Shown here: in pieces, positions 19,562 to 27,317 of the stretch
Layout: each line of letters opens with the position of its first letter
Numbering within the stretch: the stretch's first letter is position 1
Source of the DNA: CAYNHF01 sp964397045
GTDB lineage: Bacteria > Actinomycetota > Acidimicrobiia > Spongiisociales > UBA5794
Direction of reading: 5' to 3'
DNA: 64,000 bases
NCBI GenBank assembly: GCA_964397045.1
Contig: CAYNHF010000032.1
Location: 10,407-74,406 of the forward strand
Notes under the pieces: generated by a model
Database searches by the model: none
Told to the model about the DNA's origin: nothing
Seen by the model: only the letters and a program-made list of their open reading frames with translations
Made by a program: the position numbers and the translations under genes

Positions 19562-20839
19562 TCAGGTGTACGTCGCAGGCTCTGGCGCGGTCTGCACCGC
19601 CTGCTCGATGGCGTAGTACACGCGCTCGGACATTCCCCGTTCCTCCGGTTCCAGCAGATTCGCCATCACCTTCAACGTCCACTCCATCAGGGGTCGGGAG
19701 CGGATTCCGATCTTCGTGAGGGACCGCATCACGATGGGGTTGCCGATCACCTTCACAAAGGTGCGCGCTACGCGGTGGTAGTCGCCGTACTCGTCCTCGA
19801 GTGCCTGCCCGTACGCATGGAGTCGCGAGAGATCGTTGGTGGCGAGCGCTTCGGCGATGAACCCTGCGGCCATCCGGCCGGTCTCGTAGGCGTAGTCGAT
19901 GCCCTCACCATTGAACGGGTTGACTGCGCCTGCCGAGTCACCGACGGCGACCCAGTTCGGCCCCACCTTGGGCCCCACCGAGAACGCCATCGGCAGCTTC
20001 CCGCCGACGGGCCGAGTGAGGCGCGACTGCTCGGTGACCTCCCAGTAGTCGGGAAGGCCGGCCACGTAGGCTTCGAGCAGTACCGCAGCGTTGAAGTCCT
20101 TCCACCCCTTCGACGTCGACACCGCACCCGCGCCCACGTTGATCGTGCCGTCCCCGAGCGGGAAGATCCATCCGTAGCCGGGAAGCTCGCGTCCCTGCTT
20201 GTCCAGGATGTTCAACTGGCTCTCCAGCATCGCGTCCTGCGAGTTGACGCTCGCGTAGTAGGCGCGTACCGCCTGTCCGTAGGGGTAGTCGCGACGACGC
20301 GAGGTACCGAGGGCTCTGCCGAATCGTGAGAGCGACCCATCTGCCACCACCACCACCCTCGGCGACACCCGGGTCACCTCGACCGTGCCTTCCGCCGTGG
20401 TGGTCTTGAGTTCGACGGCCACCAGCCTGCCATCCTCGACCACCGGCACGGCTTCGGTGCGCGGCATGACCCGGGCGCCTTGACGCTCCGCCATCGCCGC
20501 CACCTCCTGGTCGAGGTCGGCGCGGCGTAGCACTGCTCCCCAGTTCGGGTAGATCGTGTGATCCGGCCACGGCATCTCGATCTTCAGGTTGCCGGCATAC
20601 GCCCGCAGCCCTTCGATGCGATGGACGTCGGGCAGGTCGAAGTCGAATCCCATATCTAGCAGCTGTTTCACGGCGCGAGGAGTAAGTCCGTCGCCACACG
20701 TCTTTTCCCTCGGATACGCCTTCTTTTCGGCCACGAGTACCGACACACCGTTGCGAGCGAGCCAGAAGCCGGTGGCGGCGCCACCGGGACCGCCGCCCAC
20801 AACGACCACCTGGGGCGAAGCAGTGTCGAGGTTTGCCAT
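19562..20839 (-). CDS. Geranylgeranyl reductase family FAD-dependent enzyme (possible menaquinone reductase)
   Basis: This 425-aa flavoprotein begins with a Rossmann FAD motif (VVVVGGGPGGAATGF) and has the family motif YPREKTCGDGLTPRA and the FAD-contacting GDSAGAVNPFNGEGI. Members saturate isoprenoid chains; in mycobacteria MenJ reduces one double bond of the menaquinone tail. Its place 70 nt after a cytochrome c gene fits a role in making the respiratory quinone, but archaeal-type lipid reduction cannot be excluded from sequence alone. ATG at 20839 is chosen because TAACCT lies 7 nt upstream; an in-frame ATG at 20878 is the alternative. Confidence 0.85.
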   Translation of the reverse strand: MANLDTASPQVVVVGGGPGGAATGFWLARNGVSVLVAEKKAYPREKTCGDGLTPRAVKQLLDMGFDFDLPDVHRIEGLRAYAGNLKIEMPWPDHTIYPNWGAVLRRADLDQEVAAMAERQGARVMPRTEAVPVVEDGRLVAVELKTTTAEGTVEVTRVSPRVVVVADGSLSRFGRALGTSRRRDYPYGQAVRAYYASVNSQDAMLESQLNILDKQGRELPGYGWIFPLGDGTINVGAGAVSTSKGWKDFNAAVLLEAYVAGLPDYWEVTEQSRLTRPVGGKLPMAFSVGPKVGPNWVAVGDSAGAVNPFNGEGIDYAYETGRMAAGFIAEALATNDLSRLHAYGQALEDEYGDYHRVARTFVKVIGNPIVMRSLTKIGIRSRPLMEWTLKVMANLLEPEERGMSERVYYAIEQAVQTAPEPATYT

Positions 20840-20908
20840 GGCGGTGAGGTTAGGAGTGGCGGCGTCGCCAACCGACATTGCAGCGACTGAGGCGGGGACT
20901 CCGGGCGG

Positions 20909-21790
20909 TCAGCCGCCGGTGCCCATTGCCTCCGCGATCGATTCGACCGCGCACATGGCGAGGGTGTCTTCGCGCGTCTCCCCGCCGAAGGCGACGCGCT
21001 CGTACGCGGCTACTGCCACGAGATCTTGTTCTCCCAGCGACGTGCCGAAGCCGGGCATCACACCAAAGCCACCTACCACCTTCTCATTGTCCCCGTAGGT
21101 GGCGTCCGGCCACCCCGCAGTCCCCAGCGCGACCCAGGCCACGTGATCGGCGCACGACGAGAACGTGGTGAGCACCGAGCCGCCGTTCAGGGCAGGCCCG
21201 GCACCACCACCGCCACCGGCACCGTGACAGGCGGTGCAACTGCTGGCGTAGATCGCCTCACCTGTCGCAATGAGGTCCCCTTCGGTAGAGCCGTACTCAC
21301 TGCCGTCGCAGTTCACAGCATTGCCGGTAACCGGATCAACGGTGAGCTGGCCAGAGCTTCCGCAATCCGGCCCGTTGGGAACCGAGAGGGCGTACATGAC
21401 TGCAATCAAAGGAATCAAGGCGAATGCCGCAGCCATCCATCCCGGCACCCCACCCAGCGCCTCGCCCGGTTCTTCCTTCACCTCAGACGCGACGTCCTCA
21501 GGGGCGGGAGGCGGAGCCGTCGGCTCCAGCACCTCCACCGTCTCCGAGGCCTCCGGCTCAGCGGAGGCTTCTGGCGCCGGTGGAGGCGCCGCTTCGGCAG
21601 GTGCAGGTGTGGGCTCGGCAGCCGGTGCGGCCGCGGTCGCCGGTGCGTCGCCCGCTACCCCTGCCCATTGCCTCACGACATCTTCGGCGGAAACCCCGGA
21701 CGCGGCGGCCCTTGCCGCCGCGGCGCGTTCCAGCAGTGCGGCGGGCACGTTGCTCTCGGTCGAGACTTGGTCGAGCAGTTCGTCCATCAT
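20909..21790 (-). CDS. Membrane-anchored mono-heme cytochrome c with N-terminal helical motif
   Basis: The 293-aa protein (or 292, since the start is a tandem ATG ATG) has four parts. A short helix motif VPAALLERAAAARAAASG lies at about 15-32. An Ala/Pro/Glu-rich linker runs to about 110. One transmembrane helix follows (about 118-138). Last comes a periplasmic cytochrome c domain with CTACH near residue 185 and a likely Met ligand in GVMPGFG. It follows the CcoN-like/CcoO-like fusion by 31 nt and probably receives or passes electrons to it. The N-terminal motif is nearly the same as motifs in the divergent cytochrome b subunit at 26163-27317, which points to a shared partner. Confidence 0.85.
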   Translation of the reverse strand: MMDELLDQVSTESNVPAALLERAAAARAAASGVSAEDVVRQWAGVAGDAPATAAAPAAEPTPAPAEAAPPPAPEASAEPEASETVEVLEPTAPPPAPEDVASEVKEEPGEALGGVPGWMAAAFALIPLIAVMYALSVPNGPDCGSSGQLTVDPVTGNAVNCDGSEYGSTEGDLIATGEAIYASSCTACHGAGGGGGAGPALNGGSVLTTFSSCADHVAWVALGTAGWPDATYGDNEKVVGGFGVMPGFGTSLGEQDLVAVAAYERVAFGGETREDTLAMCAVESIAEAMGTGG

Positions 21791-21821
21791 CCTGTCCCGG
21801 TGGTGATCGACGGAAGGTGGC

Positions 21822-23873
21822 TCATTGCAGACTCAACAGGTAAGTGGCGAGCGCTTGACGCTCCTGGACTGTGAGATAGCTGTAGTCGGGCATCGTCGAC
21901 CAGGCGACATCCGTCCGGGGAGAACTGAGCCGCTCTGCAAGGCGGTTGATCTGCCCGACCGGGTCCGCCGCCTCGGCGGGCACCAACAGTGCCTCGAACG
22001 TGCGAGCGCCAAAGTGCATGAGGTCCGGTCCTAGCCGCTCGACCCCGCGTGATGAAGGCACCTCGTTGGCGTAGTCGCCGGCAAGGCTCACCGAACCCAG
22101 CCCGACGTCGGTAACGATGTTGCGGACTTCCTGGGTGTGGCAGTAGAAGCAGCCTTCGGCCAAATACACCCGCCTGCCGGCACCCACAGCCTCTCCGCTG
22201 AGGGTCACCCCGATGGTCACGTCTCCTCCGAGGGCGTCTACGAGATCGAAGCTGAACTGGACGTCACTGCCGTCGTAGGAACGGAAGTCGTCTCCGAGAC
22301 GCGAGCCCTGCCGCATGTCGGTCTGGACTGCAGGGAGCACGAGGGCAAGCAGCACGGCAGCGGCAAACAGGCCGACCGCGCCCCACCGCAGGCGGTTGAC
22401 TGAAATCGGCTGCGCCTCGTCTATGGGTTCATTGTCTTCGACAACCTCGCTGGTCAAGGGCGTTACGGGATCGCCGCGGCCGAACAGCACCCCTCCTGCG
22501 AACACGAGTTGCCCCAGCGCATAGATCGCAACACCGGCGAACTGCACCCAATACACCGGCTCGAGGGCGTCGACGACAACTGCGAACTGCTCGCCGACGG
22601 CCGCCTCACCTCCGTTGACGATGCCGACCCAGGCCAAACCACTGATGAGACCCCCGGAAAGTAGGGCGCCTGTGACGAAGACCAGACCCACGACAGAGAG
22701 GGCGTAGTGCCAGTCGACAGCCGTCTTGGGAGCAGCGCCGCCCAGGATGTCGGAAGCCGAGTGGTAGATCAGGGCGAACAGCCAGAAAGTGAAGGCTCCG
22801 AATACTGCGACCCACTCGACAGCAGAGGCCCAGCCGGTGAAGCCGACAATGGCCGCAGATGACCGCAGCGCCTGCACGAGTGACAGCACCGGCACCAGCG
22901 CGAACAACGCGGCCCCGAAGATGACGAACCGCAAGGTGCGTCGGTCTGCCACGAGGCCCCAGCGGCCTCGCATCGCCCCGAGAATGTCCGTGAAGATGAT
23001 GGCCACCGGCAGGATCAGCCCGATCGTGAACACCACACCGATCGTTTCCAGCCAGTCGGGGGCCGCGGAGTAGGTGAGTTGGGCAGGCCCGGTGACGGCC
23101 CAGACGAACGCGACCGACCAGAATCCGAGCACCGAGAGTCTGCTGCGCCACGGGGTGTCGCGTCCGGTCAGAGCAGGAAGCAGGTAGTACACGATGCCGA
23201 GTCCCGCCGCGGCAAACCACAGGCCGAACAGCGAGGCCCGATAGAAGGACTCCTGAATCGTGGAAGTCACGCCGGGGACTCCGGGCACGTTGCCCACCAC
23301 GTACGAGAGGAGCAGCCAGATCGGCGCCGCACCCATGAACCACTGGACCGGTCCCAGATCTGCCAGCTTGCTTCTCGTGAGCGTGGACGTAATCGAGAGG
23401 AAGGCCAGGAAGAGCCCAGCGGCAATGATGACATCTGCCCACAGCGGCATCTCCAGGTACTGGAGTCCCTGGTTCTGGCCGGCCAGCCCCACCCCGGCGG
23501 CCCCCGCAATCACACCGACTGCGAGCAACACGGCAGAGATCTCGGTGAGGATGCGGTACCGCAGCGCCACCCCCGTGGTCTTGGGAAGCACGTAGTAGAT
23601 GGCTCCGAGGAAGCCCAGAGTGAGCCAGCCGTAGAAGAAGAGGTTCGTCGCAACGGGAACCAGTCTGCCGTAGGAGAGAACCTCCACTCCGCTGAACAGG
23701 TCTGGGAATACAGGTCCAAGGGCCGCAAGCGATACCACCAGAGCGGCCAGGAGCAGGAAGATGAGGGCAAGGCGAATGTGGAGCCCGGCCACCGCAGCGC
23801 TGGAGTCGTCTGCCGCCTCGACGACGGCAACCTCGTCAGTCTCGGGCGCGTCTGGCGTCGCTACCGAAGTCAC
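21822..23873 (-). CDS. CcoN-like oxidase subunit lacking all metal ligands, fused to CcoO-like cytochrome c
   Basis: The protein is 683 aa. Residues about 33-470 are polytopic and resemble cbb3 oxidase subunit CcoN: the stretches LSYGRLVPVATN, GPAQLTYSAAPDW and ALIYHSASDILGG align with CcoN positions. Residues about 500-683 resemble CcoO, with EGCFYCHTQEVRNI and RLGPDLMHFGART. However, the segment has no His between residues 33 and 370, so the heme b, heme b3 and CuB ligands are absent (for example Ala75, Ala264 and Gln265 where His is expected). GTG at 23873 is chosen; GGAGG lies 12 nt upstream, and the longer frame has an Arg-rich, non-membrane N-terminus unlike the family. It probably lacks oxygen reduction and may be a structural or electron-wiring unit. 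Confidence 0.88.
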   Translation of the reverse strand: MTSVATPDAPETDEVAVVEAADDSSAAVAGLHIRLALIFLLLAALVVSLAALGPVFPDLFSGVEVLSYGRLVPVATNLFFYGWLTLGFLGAIYYVLPKTTGVALRYRILTEISAVLLAVGVIAGAAGVGLAGQNQGLQYLEMPLWADVIIAAGLFLAFLSITSTLTRSKLADLGPVQWFMGAAPIWLLLSYVVGNVPGVPGVTSTIQESFYRASLFGLWFAAAGLGIVYYLLPALTGRDTPWRSRLSVLGFWSVAFVWAVTGPAQLTYSAAPDWLETIGVVFTIGLILPVAIIFTDILGAMRGRWGLVADRRTLRFVIFGAALFALVPVLSLVQALRSSAAIVGFTGWASAVEWVAVFGAFTFWLFALIYHSASDILGGAAPKTAVDWHYALSVVGLVFVTGALLSGGLISGLAWVGIVNGGEAAVGEQFAVVVDALEPVYWVQFAGVAIYALGQLVFAGGVLFGRGDPVTPLTSEVVEDNEPIDEAQPISVNRLRWGAVGLFAAAVLLALVLPAVQTDMRQGSRLGDDFRSYDGSDVQFSFDLVDALGGDVTIGVTLSGEAVGAGRRVYLAEGCFYCHTQEVRNIVTDVGLGSVSLAGDYANEVPSSRGVERLGPDLMHFGARTFEALLVPAEAADPVGQINRLAERLSSPRTDVAWSTMPDYSYLTVQERQALATYLLSLQ

Positions 23874-24241
23874 CGTGTCCCGCTTCCTCCGTCTTCGATG
23901 TGCCGTTGCACAGCCCGTCCTCACTGACCGACCCATACCGTCCCTGACGGCGGGGCGCAGCCTAGCTTCGGCGCTCGCCGGCCGAAATCCTTCCGACGAC
24001 CTGCGACCCGGGTTCGAGGCGCGGACCCTGCCGTCTCCGCAGACTGGCGTGGCGCCAATCCTTCCGGCCACAAAACGGCCCGCTGCCTCCTCCGATCGGA
24101 GGCTGGAAGCGCCGCGGCGGAACCGCATTCGACCACCGCGTGTTCCCACTTCACCAGCAACGCCGCTGTGCATAGAATGGCGGCGCCCGACGGGTACCCC
24201 GGCGGGTAAGGTGCCCCCGCACCCAGGCACAGGAGGCTGCC
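23874..24241. promoter_or_regulatory. Divergent intergenic region between the CcoN-like and cytochrome bc operons
   Basis: This 368-nt stretch holds no credible gene; open frames running through it are high-GC read-through of its neighbours. It must carry the promoters of both respiratory operons. On the plus strand a -35/-10 pair (24150-24178) and an AGGAGG (24231-24236) can be seen. On the minus strand no convincing promoter was picked out. I saw no palindrome resembling a Rex operator. Confidence 0.6.
24150..24178 (+). promoter_or_regulatory. Putative promoter of the cytochrome bc operon
   Basis: TTCACC at 24150-24155 and TAGAAT at 24173-24178 are separated by 17 nt, close to the sigma-70-type consensus. 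Transcription would start near 24185, leaving a leader of about 57 nt before the first gene. This is a pattern match only. Confidence 0.45.
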
Positions 24242-24835
24242 CTGAGCAACCGAAGGTACGTGGCTATTGGCGTCGGGCTGATCGTGATCGGTGCGGTCAC
24301 GTTGGTCATCGGTGTGGCCATCGCTCACTTCACTGCGATCGAAGCCCTGGATGAACTCGGCCGCGAGACGTATTCCTACATTCCGCGCGGCTGGCAATGG
24401 ACCACCGGCGGCCATGTCGTCGCGTTGGGCGGCGTGCTGCTGATGATGGCGGGACTCGCCGTCGCCGTGCTCTACGACCGCCCGATCACCTGGGCGCGCG
24501 CCGCAGTGGGCGCCGGATTGTTCACCGGACTCATGATGGTCCTGTTCGGCGTCATCCCGAACCAGTGGCTCACCCTCACGCAGGCAGAACTGGAGTGGAG
24601 CTCACAGCGAATCCTCATCACCCTGCCCACCGCCCTGACCCTCGGCACCGAAATCTCCGTCTCATATGCTGCCGTCAAGGACATGATCCTGCAGGGCTAC
24701 GTCCTCTTCGCCCTGATCGGCACCGCGATCGTCATGGTGCAATGGCAGGACCGCGCCAAGAAGAAGGCGGACGGTCCGCCACCTCCCGAACCTGTGTCCG
24801 TATACGGCAGGCCGCTCGTGAAGAAGGAGAGCTGA
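24242..24835 (+). CDS. Four-helix membrane protein, first gene of the bc operon
   Basis: This membrane protein is 197 aa from a CTG start, or 191 aa from GTG at 24260, with four predicted helices (about 8-30, 52-75, 82-108 and 150-172) and a basic C-terminal tail. I do not recognise the family. The CTG start at 24242 is favoured because a perfect AGGAGG ends 5 nt upstream, whereas GTG 24260 has only a weak site. It heads a seven-gene operon with ferredoxin, cytochrome b, Rieske protein and cytochrome c, so it is likely an accessory subunit of the complex, perhaps the membrane anchor or electron partner for the ferredoxin encoded 2 nt downstream. Confidence 0.75.
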   Translation: MSNRRYVAIGVGLIVIGAVTLVIGVAIAHFTAIEALDELGRETYSYIPRGWQWTTGGHVVALGGVLLMMAGLAVAVLYDRPITWARAAVGAGLFTGLMMVLFGVIPNQWLTLTQAELEWSSQRILITLPTALTLGTEISVSYAAVKDMILQGYVLFALIGTAIVMVQWQDRAKKKADGPPPPEPVSVYGRPLVKKES

Positions 24836-24837
24836 GG

Positions 24838-25284
24838 GTGGCCAAAGGCGACGTCTGGTTCGAGACACCACCGATCCGCGACGACTACCAGCTGGCGGCT
24901 GTCGAAGGCTCCTACCTGGCTGCCGCGGTCAAGCCAAAGCAGTTCCTGCACATCAACCAGGCGGAGTGCATCCTGTGCGAGGGATGCGTCGACATCTGCC
25001 CGTGGAAATGCATCCACTACCTCTCCGTCGATGCCATCGCGGAAGGCGTCAACGTCGACGACCCGGGCGAGGATGCAACCAACCGGGGGTTCTTCATCGT
25101 CGACGAAGACGAGTGCACGCGCTGTGCACTCTGCGTCGACCGCTGCCCGACCGGTGTGATCTCACTGGGCAAATTCTCGGGTTCGCTCGCTGACCAGGCA
25201 GAAGAGGTCGGAACCAAGCCCTGGGAGTACGACACCGGAGAGCGGGATTTCAAGAACGGATACGCCTACGGTATGCGCTGGTAA
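24838..25284 (+). CDS. Two-[4Fe-4S] ferredoxin in the cytochrome bc operon
   Basis: This is a 148-aa soluble iron-sulfur protein. Two classic motifs are visible, CILCEGCVDICP (from about residue 43) and CTRCALCVDRCP (from about residue 94), separated by an insert of about 40 residues; no membrane helix is present. GTG at 24838 follows the previous stop by 2 nt and has GGAG upstream. A dedicated ferredoxin is not a standard subunit of a bc1 complex; its position between a four-helix protein and cytochrome b suggests it brings electrons to, or takes them from, the quinone pool or cytochrome b. Confidence 0.9.
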   Translation: MAKGDVWFETPPIRDDYQLAAVEGSYLAAAVKPKQFLHINQAECILCEGCVDICPWKCIHYLSVDAIAEGVNVDDPGEDATNRGFFIVDEDECTRCALCVDRCPTGVISLGKFSGSLADQAEEVGTKPWEYDTGERDFKNGYAYGMRW

Positions 25285-25371
25285 CAGAGGATTTTGCCGA
25301 GGGGCTACCGCCGGTGAAACTACCGCTCCGGCGAGAGGGAATCGAAGGGAAGGAACGGAGGAGGAGGTCTG

Positions 25372-26154
25372 GTGGCAAACGGGAATGGAGACGGCAAGGT
25401 CGGGCTGAAAGATCGCCTGGGTGATGCCGCCGACCACATCCGCTCGAGCCAGGCCTGGTCGAGCATCTTCCGGCCTGGATCGCCGTTTCGCGCCGGCTAC
25501 AACGACAGCCCTCGCAACCGTTCATATGTGATCATGAACAACGTGCTCTATCACCTTCACCCCGTGAAGGTGAAGCGCCACGGGGTGCGCCTGTCATACA
25601 CGCTTTGCCTGGGCGGGCTGAGCTTCTTCCTGTTCATCCTCCTGACGATCACGGGCATCTTCCTCATGTTCTACTACCGGCCAACTTCGCCACAGGCCTA
25701 CGTCGATATCGCGGCGCTGTCCACGGACGTCGCATTCGGTCAACTGGTGCGCAACATGCACCGGTGGGGCGCTCACCTCATGGTCCTCACCGTGTTTCTC
25801 CACATGGCCAGGGTCTTCTACCACGGTGCCTACAAGCCGCCTCGCGAGTTCAACTGGGTGGTAGGAGTGATCCTCCTGCTGCTCACCCTGCTCCTGTCGT
25901 TCAGTGGTTATCTGCTGCCGTGGGATCAGCTGGCTCTGTGGGCGTTCACGGTCGGCTCCAACATGGCTGCGTATACCCCCGTCTTCGGGGACCAAGTGTC
26001 GTTTGCGTTGGTCGGGGGCGTGCAGATCACGCCGGACACGCTCCTGCGCTGGTACGTCCTCCACGTCCTCTTCCTGCCGTTCATCATCGTCGTGTTCATG
26101 GCCGTCCACTTCTGGCGAGTCCGCAAGGACGGCGGAATCTCGGGACCCCTCTAG
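25372..26154 (+). CDS. qcrB: Cytochrome b, N-terminal (b6-like) subunit of bc complex
   Basis: This 260-aa quinol-oxidising subunit has four transmembrane helices after a soluble N-terminal region of about 60 residues. Two histidine pairs for the two b hemes are visible: RNMHRWGAHLMVL with FLHMARVF, and RWYVLHVLFLPF with MAVHFWRVR. The length corresponds to the four-helix half of cytochrome b, so the protein is split as in b6f complexes and unlike the one-piece QcrB of most Actinobacteria. GTG at 25372 follows a strong GGAGGAGGAGG. Confidence 0.92.
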   Translation: MANGNGDGKVGLKDRLGDAADHIRSSQAWSSIFRPGSPFRAGYNDSPRNRSYVIMNNVLYHLHPVKVKRHGVRLSYTLCLGGLSFFLFILLTITGIFLMFYYRPTSPQAYVDIAALSTDVAFGQLVRNMHRWGAHLMVLTVFLHMARVFYHGAYKPPREFNWVVGVILLLLTLLLSFSGYLLPWDQLALWAFTVGSNMAAYTPVFGDQVSFALVGGVQITPDTLLRWYVLHVLFLPFIIVVFMAVHFWRVRKDGGISGPL

Positions 26155-26162
26155 GAGCGGCT

Positions 26163-27317
26163 TTGGCAGAGATCCCTGAACACATACTGCGCAGATCCGC
26201 CGAGGCAAGGGCCGCGGCGGAGGGGCGCGACCCTGACGAGGTCTACGCAGAAATGACGGGCGAGGCACCACCAGCCTCAGCCGCACCGCCTGCACCAGAC
26301 GCGGGCGCGACTCCGCAACCCGCGGCCGCTCCAACCGCTGAGGCCGCTCCCGTTCCTGCGGCGGCCGCCGGGGGCGCCCGCGATATCGAGGCAGAGTCCG
26401 AACAGTACGGCGTGCCGAGCCATCTTCTCGAGCGGTCCATGCAGGCGAGAGCAAGTGCGGACGGCACCGGGTTTCCCGCGGTGGGCACCACAACACCGCC
26501 CGCCGCGCCGGTCGCAGCCGAACCAGAACCCATCGCCGAGCAACCGACTGCAGAGCCCGAGGCCGCTACGGCCGTCGCCGCTGCGGTGGTTGCGGCTCCC
26601 GCCGGAGCCTCGCGGGATCTCGAGGCCGAGGCGGCGGAGTACGGGGTTCCTGCCCCGCTCCTCGAGCGGGCGATGTACGCCAGGGCACGTCACGACGGCA
26701 CCACCGCCCCGGCAGTTGGCGCTGCCCCGACGGCACCGGCGACAGCCCCCGCAGCGGCGACCGCGACACCCGGGGTAGCGGCGGCGGCAGCACCGGCGGC
26801 GGCCCCAGCCATCCCTGAGGGGGTGCGCACCCAGCGACTCCTCACCGTCGTCAAGGCGGGGGCGATCCAGCAGGTCAAACGGGAACCACAGGACAAGGTC
26901 AATGTCTGGCCGCATCTGCTCGCCATCGAGTTGGTGGCGCTGATGGCGGTCACCGCGTTCCTCTTCGTGTTCTCGGCCTTCGTAGACGCACCGCTCCTCG
27001 AGTTCGCCAATTTCAACGAGCAGCCCAACCCGTCGAAAGCGCCGTGGTACTTCCTCGGCCTCCAGGAGCTGCTCTCCTACTTCGACCCACAGGTCGCCGG
27101 GGTGTTGCTGCCGGGCTTCGGGCTGGTCGGGTTGGCCTTCATCCCCTACGTGGACCGCAACCCTTCGGTGCGGCCGTCCGACCGTAAACTCGCCATCATG
27201 ATCTTCACGTTCTTCGTGATGGCATCCGCCATTCTGACGATATTCGGCTCGTTCTTCCGTGGACCAGGCTTCAACTTCTCGTTCCCGTGGGTCGACGGGA
27301 TCTTCTTCGATTTCTGA
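26163..27317 (+). CDS. Cytochrome b C-terminal (subunit IV-like) protein with three N-terminal helical repeats
   Basis: The protein is 384 aa. From about residue 218 it is the three-helix C-terminal half of cytochrome b, with the quinol-site ef-loop seen as NPSKAPWYFLGLQELL (in place of the PEWY form). The first 215 residues are unusual: an Ala/Pro-rich chain carrying three copies of a helix motif, at about residues 4-20 (IPEHILRRSAEARAA), 83-99 (VPSHLLERSMQARAS) and 162-178 (VPAPLLERAMYARAR). TTG at 26163 is chosen because TAGGAG lies 5 nt upstream; the open frame upstream of it overlaps the b6-like gene in another phase. Confidence 0.9.
   Translation: MAEIPEHILRRSAEARAAAEGRDPDEVYAEMTGEAPPASAAPPAPDAGATPQPAAAPTAEAAPVPAAAAGGARDIEAESEQYGVPSHLLERSMQARASADGTGFPAVGTTTPPAAPVAAEPEPIAEQPTAEPEAATAVAAAVVAAPAGASRDLEAEAAEYGVPAPLLERAMYARARHDGTTAPAVGAAPTAPATAPAAATATPGVAAAAAPAAAPAIPEGVRTQRLLTVVKAGAIQQVKREPQDKVNVWPHLLAIELVALMAVTAFLFVFSAFVDAPLLEFANFNEQPNPSKAPWYFLGLQELLSYFDPQVAGVLLPGFGLVGLAFIPYVDRNPSVRPSDRKLAIMIFTFFVMASAILTIFGSFFRGPGFNFSFPWVDGIFFDF

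Noticed and set aside
23874..24230. N-terminal extension of the CcoN-like protein from an ATG at 24230
   Set aside because: The extra 119 residues are Arg/Gly-rich with no similarity to the family and occupy the promoter region of the divergent operon.
23874..24241. Rex operator between the divergent respiratory operons
   Set aside because: A GTG-N9-CAC arrangement near 24140-24155 has the wrong spacing and symmetry for a Rex site; no TTGTGAA-N4-TTCACAA-like palindrome was found.
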